DNA of 64,000 nt from JAITWN01 sp964437335 (GCA_964437335.1 CAYTGL010000016.1:1-64000), one strand, 5' to 3'; positions 51,068-60,534 are shown, counted from the first letter of the stretch. Translations and numbers: made by a program. The notes: generated from the letters alone by a model not told the origin.

Positions 51068-51970
51068 ATGACCCTGACCGAGCTGAGATACATCGTTGCC
51101 GTCGCCGCCGAGCGGCATTTCGGCCGCGCCGCCGAGCGCTGCTTCGTCAGCCAGCCGAGCCTGAGCGCGGCGGTCAGGAAACTCGAGGACGAGCTCGGCG
51201 TGCGGATCTTCGAGCGCGGCAAGGCCGAGGTGCTGGTCACCGCGGCCGGCGAGCAGATCGTCGCGCAGTCCCGGCGCGTGCTCGAAGAAGCCGAACGCGT
51301 GCGCGCGGTCGCCCGCCAGGGGGCGAATCCGATGATCGGCCCGCTGCGCCTCGGCGTGATCCACACGATCGCGCCGTACCTGCTCCCGGCGCTGGTCGCG
51401 GATCTCAGAAAGAAGGCGCCGAAGATGCCGCTCGACATCGAGGAGAACATGACCGCCACGCTTGACCAGATGCTGCGGGGTGGCCAGCTCGACGCCGCGG
51501 TGCTCGCGCTGCCCTACGAGGCGCCGGGCGTCGAACTGATTCCGTTATATGAAGAAGAATTCCGCGTCATCGTGCCGACCGGCCATCCGTGGGCGCGCCG
51601 CAAGGCGATCGGCGTCGACGAACTGCCGGGCGAGAACCTGCTGCTGCTCAGCATCGGCCACTGTTTCCGCGACCAGGTGCTGAACGCGTGCCACGAATTC
51701 TCGCGCCCGCCGGCGGCCGGCAAGCAGGGCAACTCGCTGGAGACGATACGCAACATGGTCGCGTCCGGGATCGGCATCTCGGTGATGCCGGCCTCTGCGC
51801 TGACTTCCCATTATGTAAACCCGTTGATCAGGGCGATCGACTTCAAGCCTCCGAGGCCGGCGCGGCGTGTCGTGATCGCGGTGCGCGAAGGCTTTCCGAG
51901 GATCGCGGCAGTGAAGGCCATCGCCGATGCGGTGCGGGGAATGCGGCTGCCGGTCATCCCGGCAGAGTGA
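51068..51970 (+). CDS. oxyR: OxyR hydrogen-peroxide regulator (LysR family)
   Basis: The 300-residue LysR regulator: N-terminal winged HTH (LTELRYIVAVAAERHFGRAA, QPSLSAAVRKLEDELG) and a sensor domain with the redox Cys pair in SIGHCFRDQVLNACHE, eight residues apart as in E. coli Cys199/Cys208. RNMVASGIGISVMP follows. Divergent peroxiredoxin genes are the expected target. Confidence 0.95.
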   Translation: MTLTELRYIVAVAAERHFGRAAERCFVSQPSLSAAVRKLEDELGVRIFERGKAEVLVTAAGEQIVAQSRRVLEEAERVRAVARQGANPMIGPLRLGVIHTIAPYLLPALVADLRKKAPKMPLDIEENMTATLDQMLRGGQLDAAVLALPYEAPGVELIPLYEEEFRVIVPTGHPWARRKAIGVDELPGENLLLLSIGHCFRDQVLNACHEFSRPPAAGKQGNSLETIRNMVASGIGISVMPASALTSHYVNPLIRAIDFKPPRPARRVVIAVREGFPRIAAVKAIADAVRGMRLPVIPAE

Positions 51971-52139
51971 TAGGGGATTCCATTACCCTGAAATATATGT
52001 GCTTTATTCCGTGAAGCCGTCAATGGACTGGGCGGCGAAAACATGATTTGATGGATGCGTATTTCGCCCAGATGGCGATGCAGGACCTTGTAGTGCAGCC
52101 ACAAACAACGGATTGTTACCAGCTACAGGAGGATCCCCC

Positions 52140-52559
52140 ATGCCCGACCTCAATACCCTCTGTTCCAAAGCCGAACCCCATCTGCTGAGCCTGATGCGCA
52201 TCGTCGCCGCGTTTCTGTTCATGGCGCACGGCACCGAGAAACTCTTCAGCTTCCCGGCCGCGCCGGGGTTCGGGAATCCCGAGGCGCTGACGCTGTTCTG
52301 GTGGGCCGGCGTGCTCGAGGTATTCGGCGGCCTGCTCGTGCTGGTCGGGCTGTTCACGCGGCCGGTCGCGTTCCTGCTGTCGGGCCAGATGGCGGTCGCG
52401 TACTTCATGGTGCATGCGCCGCAGAATTTCTGGCCGATCGAGAACGGCGGCGAGCTGGCGGCGCTCTACTCCTTCGTATTCCTGTATCTCGCCGCGGCCG
52501 GCGGCGGGCGGTGGAGCGTCGACAGCCTGATGTCGCAGCGCAAGGGCGCGGCATTCTGA
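52140..52559 (+). CDS. DoxX family membrane protein
   Basis: The 139-residue four-helix membrane protein: LLSLMRIVAAFLFMAHGTEK, WWAGVLEVFGGLLVLVGLFT and FWPIENGGELAALYSFVFLY are DoxX/DoxD-family features. Relatives include thiosulfate:quinone oxidoreductase subunits and stress-protective membrane proteins; this short single DoxX is of the general type. AGGAGG seven bases before ATG 52140 sets the start. Possibly OxyR-linked by position. Confidence 0.86.
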   Translation: MPDLNTLCSKAEPHLLSLMRIVAAFLFMAHGTEKLFSFPAAPGFGNPEALTLFWWAGVLEVFGGLLVLVGLFTRPVAFLLSGQMAVAYFMVHAPQNFWPIENGGELAALYSFVFLYLAAAGGGRWSVDSLMSQRKGAAF

Positions 52560-52568
52560 GTCTGTGCA

Positions 52569-52615
52569 GGGGACGGATTTATTCATCGTTTGCCTCTGAA
52601 AATAAATCTGTCCCC
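52569..52615. repeat. Inverted repeat, GGGGACAGATTTATT family
   Basis: GGGGACGGATTTATT (52569-52583) and AATAAATCTGTCCCC (52601-52615) are complementary but for one base. This is a third core sequence in the same style. The next gene starts within it. Confidence 0.88.
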
Positions 52616-54305
52616 GCTGTTGCTGATCCTGCTCGCGGGCGCATTCCCGCTCGCTGCGGAAGCCGATTGTCCGACCAGCGGGCTGACGCCGATCGCGCAG
52701 CTGAAAGGTGCCGCCGGTGACACGCACCAGGGCAGGCAGGTCCTGGTGCGCGGCATCGTCACCGGCGATTTTCGCGGCGAGGAGCGGTTGCGTGGTTTCT
52801 GGCTGCAGTCGCGCGCGGATGACGGTGGCCTGCCCGCAGGCATCTTCGTATTCACGCCTGATCATGCGCCCGGCGCGGCGCCGATCGCGCCCGGCGTCGA
52901 AATCGTCGTCCACGCCCGCACCGGTGAATTTCGCGGCCTGCGGCGGCTGAGCCGGGTCAGACATATCGAGGCCTGTGATCGGCCCGGTCTGCCCGCGCCG
53001 GTGTTGCTGCCGTTCCCGCCCGCTGCGCCGGCGCTGCTCGATCATTATGAAGGCCTGTATGTGCGACTTGCCGAACCGCTGACCGTCAGCGGCAATCACG
53101 AGCTCGCGCGTTTCGGCAGCCTGACGCTCGCAGCAGGCGCCCGGCTGTTCCGGCCGGGTAACGCGGTGGAGAACCATGCCGCCGACAACGGACGCTGGCG
53201 CCTCGCGCTCGACGACGGCAGTTACATAGCCAATCCGAAGCCTGTGCCGTATCTCGACAGCCAGGGCACCCGCCGGGTCGGCGGCGAGGTCACGGCCGCG
53301 TCCGGTGTCCTGACCCACGCCTTCGGCGACTGGCGTTTGCATCCGCTCGATGTGTCCGCAGTGCGCTTTCGCGACGCCAATCCACGCCCGGCGCCGCCCG
53401 CGCGCGGGTCCGGCGCGCGCATTACGGGCTTCAATGTCGAAAATTACTTCCTGACGCTGGGCCTGCGCGGCGCAGCGAGCGAGCGTGCACAGGATGAGCA
53501 GCGCCAACGGCTCGCGGCGGTCGCCGCGGGTCTGGCTGCCGATCTGATCGGTCTGATCGAGGTCGAGAACCATCCGGCCGCGGTCGCGGATCTTGCCCGC
53601 CGCTTCGGCGAGGCGGCCGGCGTCGCGGGGGGCTATCAGCACTTTCGCATCGACGGCGCGGTCGGCACGGATGCGATTCGCGTCATGCTCGCCTGGCATC
53701 CGCGGCGGGTGACGCTGCTCGCGGGCCCGTTCATCGACGACGACCCGGCGCATATCCGTCCGCCGGTCGCCGGGCACTTTCGCACTGGAGACGATGGGCC
53801 TGGCGAGCTCGTCGTCGTGATTCATCACAAGGCGAAATCCGGCTGCCCGGAGCGCGGCGACATCGATCTGGGACAGGGTTGCTGGAACCAGCGCCGCACC
53901 GCGCAATCGGAAGCGCTCGCGTCGTTTCTCGCCCGCCTGCAGCGGGAGACCGGGACCGATCGCGTGCTGATCGTCGGCGACATCAACAGCTATGCCGACG
54001 AGGATCCAGTGCGCGTGCTGCGCACGGCCGGATACGTGGACCTCGTCGCACAGCGCCTGTCACCGGAGTCACGCTACAGTTATGTGTTTCAGGGGGAATC
54101 CGCTTATCTCGATACGGCGCTCGCGAGTCCGGCGCTGATCCGGGATATCGGATGGGTCGGATTCTGGCATGTCAATGCCGATGAGCCGCCTGAGTTGCAC
54201 GATTTTGCAAAGGCCGGGACGGCCGGGCCGTGGCGATCGTCGGATCATGATCCGGTGGTCGTGGATTTTAAATCATCAATAGGGTCAGACCCTTTTGATC
54301 GCTGA
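52590..54305 (+). CDS. Exported endonuclease/exonuclease/phosphatase family protein
   Basis: The 571-residue protein resembles ExeM/NucH-type extracellular nucleases: signal peptide (PLAAEA|DCP), an OB-fold-like domain (residues 30-135: GDTHQGRQVLVRGIVTGDF), and a C-terminal DNase I-like domain with ITGFNVENYFLTLG, LIGLIEVENH, VVVIHHKAKSGCP, VLIVGDINSYADEDP and RSSDHDPVVVDF, covering the metal and catalytic His/Asp residues. The frame opens with TTG 52590 in the loop of an inverted repeat, which also encodes KINLSP; no ribosome site is clear. The C-terminal SIGSDPFDR comes from the next repeat. Confidence 0.87.
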   Translation: MPLKINLSPLLLILLAGAFPLAAEADCPTSGLTPIAQLKGAAGDTHQGRQVLVRGIVTGDFRGEERLRGFWLQSRADDGGLPAGIFVFTPDHAPGAAPIAPGVEIVVHARTGEFRGLRRLSRVRHIEACDRPGLPAPVLLPFPPAAPALLDHYEGLYVRLAEPLTVSGNHELARFGSLTLAAGARLFRPGNAVENHAADNGRWRLALDDGSYIANPKPVPYLDSQGTRRVGGEVTAASGVLTHAFGDWRLHPLDVSAVRFRDANPRPAPPARGSGARITGFNVENYFLTLGLRGAASERAQDEQRQRLAAVAAGLAADLIGLIEVENHPAAVADLARRFGEAAGVAGGYQHFRIDGAVGTDAIRVMLAWHPRRVTLLAGPFIDDDPAHIRPPVAGHFRTGDDGPGELVVVIHHKAKSGCPERGDIDLGQGCWNQRRTAQSEALASFLARLQRETGTDRVLIVGDINSYADEDPVRVLRTAGYVDLVAQRLSPESRYSYVFQGESAYLDTALASPALIRDIGWVGFWHVNADEPPELHDFAKAGTAGPWRSSDHDPVVVDFKSSIGSDPFDR

Positions 54306-54345
54306 GGCAGTACCGGATCAAAAGGGTCTGACCCTATTGATGATT
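54271..54345. repeat. Spaced inverted repeat with 30-base arms
   Basis: Perfect 30-base arms (54271-54300 and 54316-54345) with GGGTCAGACCC cores and a 15-base loop, the largest element here. It spans the stop codons of two convergent genes. Confidence 0.93.
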
Positions 54346-54722
54346 CAATTCAGATCGCTGGCGTACTGTCGCAGCAGTTCGAGCGGGACGATCTCGAGCG
54401 CGCGGCGGTGGGTGCCTTTCAGCACGACTTTCGGGGCCATGCCCTGGGTATGGGCTTCGAGCCAGCGCGCCGCGCACAAACACCAGCGATCGCCGGGACG
54501 CACGCCGGGGAAACTGAATTCCGGGATCGGCGTACTGAGATCGTTGCCACGGAAGCGGGAATATTCGAGAAACTCGGCGGTCGCGAGGATGCAGATGGTA
54601 TGAGAACCGGTGTCGTCGTCATTGGTGTTGCAGCAGCCGTCGCGGAAGAAACCCGTCAGCGGCCTGTCGCTGCAGGTCTCGAGCGGTTCTCCGAACACAT
54701 TGACCGGTTCATCGATTTCCAT
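54345..54722 (-). CDS. DUF2237 family protein
   Basis: The 125-residue soluble protein of a conserved, unstudied family: VNVFGEPLETCSDRPLTGFF, DGCCNTNDDDTGSHTICILA, GDRWCLCAARWLEAH and APKVVLKGTHRRALE. Several conserved Cys suggest metal or redox chemistry. ATG 54722 fits the family start; TATAAT sits six bases before it on this strand, so the transcript may be leaderless. Divergent from the GIY-YIG gene. Confidence 0.88.
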   Translation of the reverse strand: MEIDEPVNVFGEPLETCSDRPLTGFFRDGCCNTNDDDTGSHTICILATAEFLEYSRFRGNDLSTPIPEFSFPGVRPGDRWCLCAARWLEAHTQGMAPKVVLKGTHRRALEIVPLELLRQYASDLN

Positions 54723-54762
54723 GGCAGTATTATACGAGCTTCGCACGCGGAAAACACAGGCA

Positions 54763-55038
54763 ATGTGGCAGATTTACCTGATCAGGTGCAAGGATGGTTC
54801 GCTGTACACCGGTATCACGACCGATGTCCCGCGGCGCCTGGGCCAGCACGCGATGAATGGCGGCGCAGGCGCGAAGTACCTGCGCGGCCGCGCGCCGCTG
54901 ACGCTGGCCTATTGCTGCACGGTAGGGACACGATCGAACGCGCTGCGCATCGAACGCCTGGTCAAGAAACTGGGGAAACGCGACAAGGAAAGGCTGGTGG
55001 CGGGAGAATGCAGTCTCTCCGAGCTGGCACTGCTCTGA
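54763..55038 (+). CDS. GIY-YIG nuclease family protein (YhbQ-like)
   Basis: A 91-residue single-domain GIY-YIG protein (UPF0213 type): WQIYLIRCKDGSLYTGITTD carries the YIL/YTG version of the motif, the following Arg (VPRRLGQH) and Glu in RIERLVKKL complete the site. E. coli YhbQ-type members act on DNA in repair. ATG 54763 gives the family N-terminus; the frame extends upstream to 54721 and beyond. Its stop and that of the convergent EAL gene are adjacent (TGATCA). Confidence 0.89.
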   Translation: MWQIYLIRCKDGSLYTGITTDVPRRLGQHAMNGGAGAKYLRGRAPLTLAYCCTVGTRSNALRIERLVKKLGKRDKERLVAGECSLSELALL

Positions 55039-57741
55039 TCAGCCGGACCTGAACTTCTTCCTGGCGGAGAACAGCGCAGCGAATGCGCGCGGCGGCAATG
55101 CCTCACTGACAATATAACCCTGGTAGTGATCACAACCATTTTTACGGAGGAAAGCGAGCTGTTCGGGTGTCTCGACGCCTTCGGCGAGCACCTTGAAGCC
55201 AAGCGCGTGGGCCATCGCGATGATTGCGAGCGTGATCTCCGCGTCATCGGTGTCATGCGGGATTTCCTTGATGAATCCCTTGTAGATCTTCAGCACATCG
55301 ATCGGGAAACGCTTCAGATAGGCGAGCGACGAGTAACCCGTGCCGAAGTCGTCGATCGCGAGACGCACGCCCAGTGAACGCAGGCTCTGCAATACCCCGA
55401 CAGCCTCCTCTTCGCGTGTCATCAGCACGCTCTCGGTCAGTTCCAGTTCCAGGCGCTCGGGGGGAAAACCGGTCTGCGCGAGCACGTCGGCGACCAGCAT
55501 GCCGATATCGCCATGCCGAAACTGATACGGCGAAAGATTCACGGCCAGTGTCAGCGGGGGAAGTCCGGCCGCGATCCACGCGCCGCCCTGGCGGCAGGCC
55601 TCCTTCAGAACCCAGGCGCCAACCTCGCTGATCAGCCCGGTCTCTTCGGCGGCGGGGATGAATTCGGTGGGCGGGATCAATCCGTGCTCGGGATGTTCCC
55701 AGCGGACCAGTGCCTCGGCGCCGATGATCCTGTCGCTGCCGATCTCCAGTTGGGGCTGATAGTAGACTCGCAGTTCCCGCTGCACGATGGCCCGCCGCAG
55801 CCGGGCATCGAGTTCGATGCGGGCGCGCGCCGCCGTGGTCAGCTCATCGGAAAAATAGCGGATGCATCCACGGCCGTCCGCCTTGGCCCGGTACAATGCC
55901 GCGTCGGCATGCTGGAACATCGCCTCGGGCGATTGCCCGTGCTCGGGATACAGGCTGATGCCGACGCTGGCCCCTATGCGCACCTCGGCGCCATTGCTGA
56001 GCCGGCAGGGTTCGCTCAGCGCGGCGATGATCTCGCGCGCAACGCGTTCCGCATCGACCGGGTGCGCGAGATTCGCGAGCAGCAACGCGAATTCGTCACC
56101 ACCGAGGCGGGCGACCGTATCGATGCCGCGCAAACGACTGGTCAGGCGGCGGGCGACCTGTCGCAGAATTTCATCGCCCGAGACATGCCCGTAGCTGTCG
56201 TTGACATCCTTGAAGTGGTCGAGATCGAGCATCAACAGCGCGAGCCGGCTCTGCTCGCGACGTCCGACCTCGAGGCTGTGCCGGAGGCGGGACAGCATCA
56301 GCAGGCGATTCGGCATTCCGGTCAGCGAATCATGATGGGCGAGAAACTCGAGCTTGGCCTCGGAATCCTTGAGCCGGGAGATATCGGTGAACACGCCGAC
56401 ATAACCGGTCAGTTTGCCGCCAGCGTCTCTGAGCGCGTTGATGCTGAGCAGCACCGGAAGCAGCTCACCGTCCTTGCGCCGGTCCCAGATCTCGCCCTGC
56501 CAATATCCGGTCTCCCGGATACTGCGCCACATCGCGGTGTAGAAATTGCGCTTGTTGCGCCCCGAACGGAGCATGGCCGGAGACTGTCCCAGCAGCTCAT
56601 CTTCGCTGTAACCACTCATCTCGCAGAAGGCGCGGTTGACCATCGTGATGCGGCGTTTCGCGTCGGTGACCATGATGCCCTCGCGCGTGCTCTCGAATAC
56701 CGTCGCGGCCTGACGAAGATGCTCCTGGTCTTTCTTGTGATCGGTGATATCGAGCGATGTTCCGATCACGCGGACAAGATGACCTGCATCGTCACGGCGG
56801 AGATCGGCGCGCTCCCTGATCCATCGGACCTCGCCGTTGACGATGATGCGGTGTTCGATGTCATAGGAGCCGCCCTGTTCCGCCTTGCGCCATTCATGCT
56901 CGACATAGGCGACATCGTCGGGATGCACGCATTTGAAGAAGGTCTGATAGTTCAGCGGCGAACCGGGCGCGACACCGAAAAGCCGGTAGCTCTCGGCGGA
57001 CCAGTCCATATGGTCGCGCTTGATATCGAGTGACCAGCTCCCGACCCGGGCGACGGCCTGGGCGCGATTGAGATCTGCCTCCCGTTCCTTAAGCGCCTGT
57101 TCCGAGCGCTTGCGCTCGGTGATGTCCTGCATCGTCGCAATCAGAAATTCTATCGTATCGTCCTTGCGGCGAACGCCCTGGACATTGATGATCACATCCA
57201 TGACTTCGCCATCGTGGTGCATGACCCTGATCTCATGCTGATAGCCTTCGCTCTGCTTCGCCAGCACCTGCTCGATGCTCGACGCCTCGATTGCGCGATC
57301 ATCGCTGTGGATCATCGCGCCCCAGGTCACCGTGAGCAGCGATTCGCGCGCGGTCCCGAGCATCGCGCAGAGCTGGTTATTGACGTGGGTCGGCCGGCGC
57401 GTCGCGGGGTCGATAATCGCCATGCCGATGAACGGCATATCGTAGAATCGCCGCAGCAGCCTGTCCTTTTCCGCGACCTGATACTGCAATTCAAGCTCAT
57501 GGCCGGGGCCCTGCCGCCGCCACGGCATGACGATCGCGAGCGTCATGCCGGCAATCAGGAAGAATGCGACAAAGACATAGCCCTTGACGACGCCGATCTG
57601 CTGCAGCGCCGCCGTATCGGTGATGATGAAGCCGAGCACCTGATCGGACAAAAGTAACCACAATGCGCCCAGCACGACACAGACCAGCGCGATATCGCGC
57701 GGGGTCAGCGGTCTGCGTATCCTGAGCCAGGCAGGGAACAT
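55039..57741 (-). CDS. PAS-GGDEF-EAL cyclic-di-GMP signalling protein
   Basis: The 900-residue membrane protein has two N-terminal helices (20-68), three PAS domains (about 90-210, 225-335, 345-460), GGDEF (about 470-630, intact ARLGGDEFALL and upstream DLDHFKDVND) and EAL (about 645-895, GAEALVRWEHP, ELTESVLM, DDFGTGYSSLAYLKRFPIDVLK, cut here before further residues). Both active sites look complete, so synthesis and breakdown of c-di-GMP are possible. PAS inputs may sense redox or small ligands. Single gene. Confidence 0.94.
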   Translation of the reverse strand: MFPAWLRIRRPLTPRDIALVCVVLGALWLLLSDQVLGFIITDTAALQQIGVVKGYVFVAFFLIAGMTLAIVMPWRRQGPGHELELQYQVAEKDRLLRRFYDMPFIGMAIIDPATRRPTHVNNQLCAMLGTARESLLTVTWGAMIHSDDRAIEASSIEQVLAKQSEGYQHEIRVMHHDGEVMDVIINVQGVRRKDDTIEFLIATMQDITERKRSEQALKEREADLNRAQAVARVGSWSLDIKRDHMDWSAESYRLFGVAPGSPLNYQTFFKCVHPDDVAYVEHEWRKAEQGGSYDIEHRIIVNGEVRWIRERADLRRDDAGHLVRVIGTSLDITDHKKDQEHLRQAATVFESTREGIMVTDAKRRITMVNRAFCEMSGYSEDELLGQSPAMLRSGRNKRNFYTAMWRSIRETGYWQGEIWDRRKDGELLPVLLSINALRDAGGKLTGYVGVFTDISRLKDSEAKLEFLAHHDSLTGMPNRLLMLSRLRHSLEVGRREQSRLALLMLDLDHFKDVNDSYGHVSGDEILRQVARRLTSRLRGIDTVARLGGDEFALLLANLAHPVDAERVAREIIAALSEPCRLSNGAEVRIGASVGISLYPEHGQSPEAMFQHADAALYRAKADGRGCIRYFSDELTTAARARIELDARLRRAIVQRELRVYYQPQLEIGSDRIIGAEALVRWEHPEHGLIPPTEFIPAAEETGLISEVGAWVLKEACRQGGAWIAAGLPPLTLAVNLSPYQFRHGDIGMLVADVLAQTGFPPERLELELTESVLMTREEEAVGVLQSLRSLGVRLAIDDFGTGYSSLAYLKRFPIDVLKIYKGFIKEIPHDTDDAEITLAIIAMAHALGFKVLAEGVETPEQLAFLRKNGCDHYQGYIVSEALPPRAFAALFSARKKFRSG

Positions 57742-57880
57742 ACACCTGTATCGGCAGGCACCGGTGTTTTTTCACAATCCCGGTTTTCAAATGATTGATC
57801 CCACGTATAATATCGAAATCGCGCCATACCCGCGCCGTCAGCCGACGGCTACAGGCCGGCTGCGAGATCAGGGAGCATTC

Positions 57881-58678
57881 GTGAATCCGGATACCCAGGC
57901 AAAACACTGGTGGAACCCTGTCCCGGTTGACACCGGTGAAACCGCTATCCTCAGTCTCGGTCCCCTGATCGTGCAATTGCATCGCGGTAACGAGGAGTGG
58001 CTGGTCGCATGGGAGCGCGAGGATGGCGCGGCCGAGCCGATGCGGGCAAGCATGTTGCGATCACGGAACGAGTTTCAGGCGGACGAATACCATCGTTACG
58101 TCACCTGTAACGCCTGCGGTGATGCCGCCGCCAGGCCGATGCTGGCCGACCGTCCGGTGGTCGTCCGTCCGCACCAGCCGGTCTTCATCTTGCCGGGCGA
58201 GGATGCCACGCTTTATATCAGCTCGCCGGTCTGGATCCGGCTGGAGGTGGGCGACCCGCCGCAAGTGCTGCTGGAAATCCCGGTGCTGCGCCTGTCGGAT
58301 TCCTGGTTCGGTCCTACGACCCGCGAGGGCGAACTCTGTTACGCAACCCGGACCCACGCCCGCAACAGTCTGGCGGAGGTGTTGCGACGCCCGCATCGGG
58401 CGGTGACGCCGGTGCGTATCCACAATCGCGCTGCCAGCCAGTTGCCGATCGAGAAACTCAGTCTTCCGGTGCCACTGCTGTCGATCTACGGGGACGAGGA
58501 CGGAACCTTGTGGACGGAAAGCGTGAGCCTGACCCGCAACCCCGATACCGAGATGGCGGCCCTTGCCATCACCCCGGGCGCGCCGCACGATACCACCAGC
58601 GCGAAGCTGCTGACCGGTCCGCGCGAGTTCGTCGAAAGAGGTAGTCTCGTACGCGCCTTCCACGGACTGTTCGGATGA
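57881..58678 (+). CDS. DUF432-like protein paired with MscS
   Basis: The 265-residue protein has no signal or membrane helix. Motifs PVWIRLEVGDPPQVLLEIP, LSDSWFGPTTREGELCYATR and HRAVTPVRIHNRAAS fit DUF432 as I remember it; tentative. I chose GTG 57881, behind CAGGGAGC, over the frame opening at 57764, whose N-terminus lacks family character. A mechanosensitive channel gene starts 23 bases later, a repeated partnership for this family, suggesting a channel regulator. Confidence 0.75.
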   Translation: MNPDTQAKHWWNPVPVDTGETAILSLGPLIVQLHRGNEEWLVAWEREDGAAEPMRASMLRSRNEFQADEYHRYVTCNACGDAAARPMLADRPVVVRPHQPVFILPGEDATLYISSPVWIRLEVGDPPQVLLEIPVLRLSDSWFGPTTREGELCYATRTHARNSLAEVLRRPHRAVTPVRIHNRAASQLPIEKLSLPVPLLSIYGDEDGTLWTESVSLTRNPDTEMAALAITPGAPHDTTSAKLLTGPREFVERGSLVRAFHGLFG

Positions 58679-58701
58679 ACGGCAACCCGGGAGATCTCTG
58701 A

Positions 58702-59565
58702 ATGTACGAAGCGGTCATGGAATTTCTGACCGGCGAAAGGGCACTGCAGGTGCTTCGTGCGGTGTTGCTGCTGCTGACAGGCTTCATCATCGCGCGGCTG
58801 GTATCCCGAATCCCGCAGCGCTTTATGAGCAAGCGCTTCACTCCGCATCACATCATGCTGGCGCGGCGCTTCAGCTACTACCTGGTGCTGGCGCTGTTCA
58901 TCGCCTCGGCGTTGAGCGAGCTCGGCTTCAGTCTCCACGTATTACTCGGCGCGGCCGGCGTGCTGTCGGTCGCCATCGGCTTCGCGTCCCAGACGTCGGC
59001 GTCCAACCTGATCAGCGGACTGTTTCTGATCGGCGAGCGGCCGTTCGGGATCGGTGACGTGATCACCGTCGGCAACACGACGGGGGAAGTGCTGTCGATT
59101 GACCTGCTGTCCGTCAAGCTGCGCACGTCCGATAACCTGTATGTGCGCATTCCGAACGAGTCTCTGATCAAGAGCGAGGTCACCACCTTGACCCGTTTCC
59201 CTATCCGCCGATTCGATCTCATGGTCGGAGTCGCCTACAGGGAAAATATCGAGCATGTGCGCGAGGTGCTGATGCGCGTTGCCGAGAATAACCCGGTTTG
59301 CCTCGACGAACCGAAGCCGCTGTTCATCTTCACCGGTTTCGGCGACTCCTCGCTTGATATCCAGTTTTCGATCTGGGCCAGGCGCGAGAATTTCCTCGAA
59401 CTGCGCAATACGATGCATGAGCAGGTGAAGCTGGCCTTCGATGAGGAGGGCATAGAGATTCCATTCCCCCATCGCACAATCCATACCGGCGAAGTGACCC
59501 GGCCGTTCCCGATACAGCTGTCACAGCAGGGCGATACGGAAGAAAAACAGGCCGACAACAAATAA
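58702..59565 (+). CDS. MscS-family mechanosensitive channel
   Basis: The 287-residue channel: three N-terminal helices, pore helix in VLSVAIGFASQTSASNLISG (TM3 region), beta domain FGIGDVITVGNTTGEVLSI, then IPNESLIKSEVTTLTRFPIR and a C-terminal alpha/beta domain. It releases osmolytes or ions under membrane tension. In operon with the DUF432-like gene; GGGAG precedes the ATG by nine bases. Confidence 0.92.
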   Translation: MYEAVMEFLTGERALQVLRAVLLLLTGFIIARLVSRIPQRFMSKRFTPHHIMLARRFSYYLVLALFIASALSELGFSLHVLLGAAGVLSVAIGFASQTSASNLISGLFLIGERPFGIGDVITVGNTTGEVLSIDLLSVKLRTSDNLYVRIPNESLIKSEVTTLTRFPIRRFDLMVGVAYRENIEHVREVLMRVAENNPVCLDEPKPLFIFTGFGDSSLDIQFSIWARRENFLELRNTMHEQVKLAFDEEGIEIPFPHRTIHTGEVTRPFPIQLSQQGDTEEKQADNK

Positions 59566-59607
59566 GGCGGTGCAATCATGCAAGATGCAGTCAGCGAAGG
59601 CAAATCG

Positions 59608-59976
59608 ATGAATAAAATTCCGATCTATGCGCTGATCCTGCTCGCCTCATGTTTCCATGACGCGAGCGCGGCCGATACCAGGTGTCTCAGCGTCACGAAC
59701 AACAGCTGGTCCAAGCAGGGCTCGGAGTTCGGCATTACCTATGTGCTGTGGGAGGCGGAACTGGCGAATGTATGCGCAGTAAGTTACGACGCCGATATCG
59801 TGATTCGCTTTATCGGTGTCGACGGCAAGGAAATCTATCAGTCACTCGACCTGATCTCGGTGCCGCGACGCGCAAAGACGACGACCAGTCGTGAATTCAA
59901 CATCCCCGACCACGAGTTCGAAAAACTCGCCGATGTCGTCGTGACGATCAGGGAGGAACGCGAACGTCCCTTTTAG
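59608..59976 (+). CDS. Small exported protein of unknown function
   Basis: The 122-residue protein has a signal peptide (LLASCFHDASA|AD) and a mature beta-rich domain with two Cys (CLSVTNNSW, NVCAVSYDADIVIRFIGVDG), perhaps disulfide-linked. The FxxVDGxEIYQS and PRRAKTTTSREFNIP patterns suggest an immunoglobulin-like fold. I recognise no family. ATG 59608 behind GAAGG is preferred over 59578 because it starts the signal peptide. May be third gene of the MscS operon. Confidence 0.7.
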   Translation: MNKIPIYALILLASCFHDASAADTRCLSVTNNSWSKQGSEFGITYVLWEAELANVCAVSYDADIVIRFIGVDGKEIYQSLDLISVPRRAKTTTSREFNIPDHEFEKLADVVVTIREERERPF

Positions 59977-59988
59977 GAAAGGATCCGT

Positions 59989-60534
59989 TCAGAGTTTGCT
60001 GATCGGCGCCGAACGCGCGGGACCGATCACCCGCAGGTGTTTGGAGAGTTCCCGCGCCCGCGTAACGTCGATGGTCTCCATCGCGAAATGGACCCCGCGA
60101 AATTCGCCGTCGAACGGCTTCAGGACGAGGAAATAGGTCTGCCCGGCCTCGAACGTAAATTGCACCGAGCGGGTCAATTCCTTGTGGTTGAATTCTGCGC
60201 CGAAACTGGTGTCGTTACGCACCGAGAGCCGGATGTTGCCTGGTTTCAGCGACACCAGCGTGTATTCTCCCTTGACCAGTCGCATCAGTTCGGCGCGCTC
60301 GGCTTCGATTGTGATGATATTGTCGGCAAAACCAAGGTAGCGGTCGGTAAACGGGCGAATAAAATAGACTTTCGCGGCCGGTTCCGCCGCGTCCCGGGTG
60401 ACCAGCGGATGGGACTTGTCGAGCCGCGTCCCGGCGCAACCGCCCAGAACCACTGCCAACAGCAGGATCACCAATGACAGGAACCGGACTGGCGGGCGGA
60501 GCGGACGCCGGCTCCGGTTCATCTTCGGGGCCAT
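59989..60534 (-). CDS. DUF2846-like lipoprotein
   Basis: Signal peptide with lipobox (VVLGG|C), then a beta-rich domain with AAKVYFIRP at its start and ERAELMRLVKGEYTLVSLKPG, GIRLSV-like NIRLSVRNDTS, the pattern of DUF2846 lipoproteins, some of which are phage- or stress-linked. Starts at 60534 or 60522 serve equally; the longer frame from 60693 has no signal peptide. Convergent with the small exported protein, divergent from prk. Confidence 0.76.
   Translation of the reverse strand: MAPKMNRSRRPLRPPVRFLSLVILLLAVVLGGCAGTRLDKSHPLVTRDAAEPAAKVYFIRPFTDRYLGFADNIITIEAERAELMRLVKGEYTLVSLKPGNIRLSVRNDTSFGAEFNHKELTRSVQFTFEAGQTYFLVLKPFDGEFRGVHFAMETIDVTRARELSKHLRVIGPARSAPISKL

Noticed and set aside
52116..53906. 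- strand frame of 596 codons opposite DoxX and the endonuclease
   Set aside because: Covers two well-supported genes and their intergenic repeat; sequence is low-complexity Arg/Gln/Ala.
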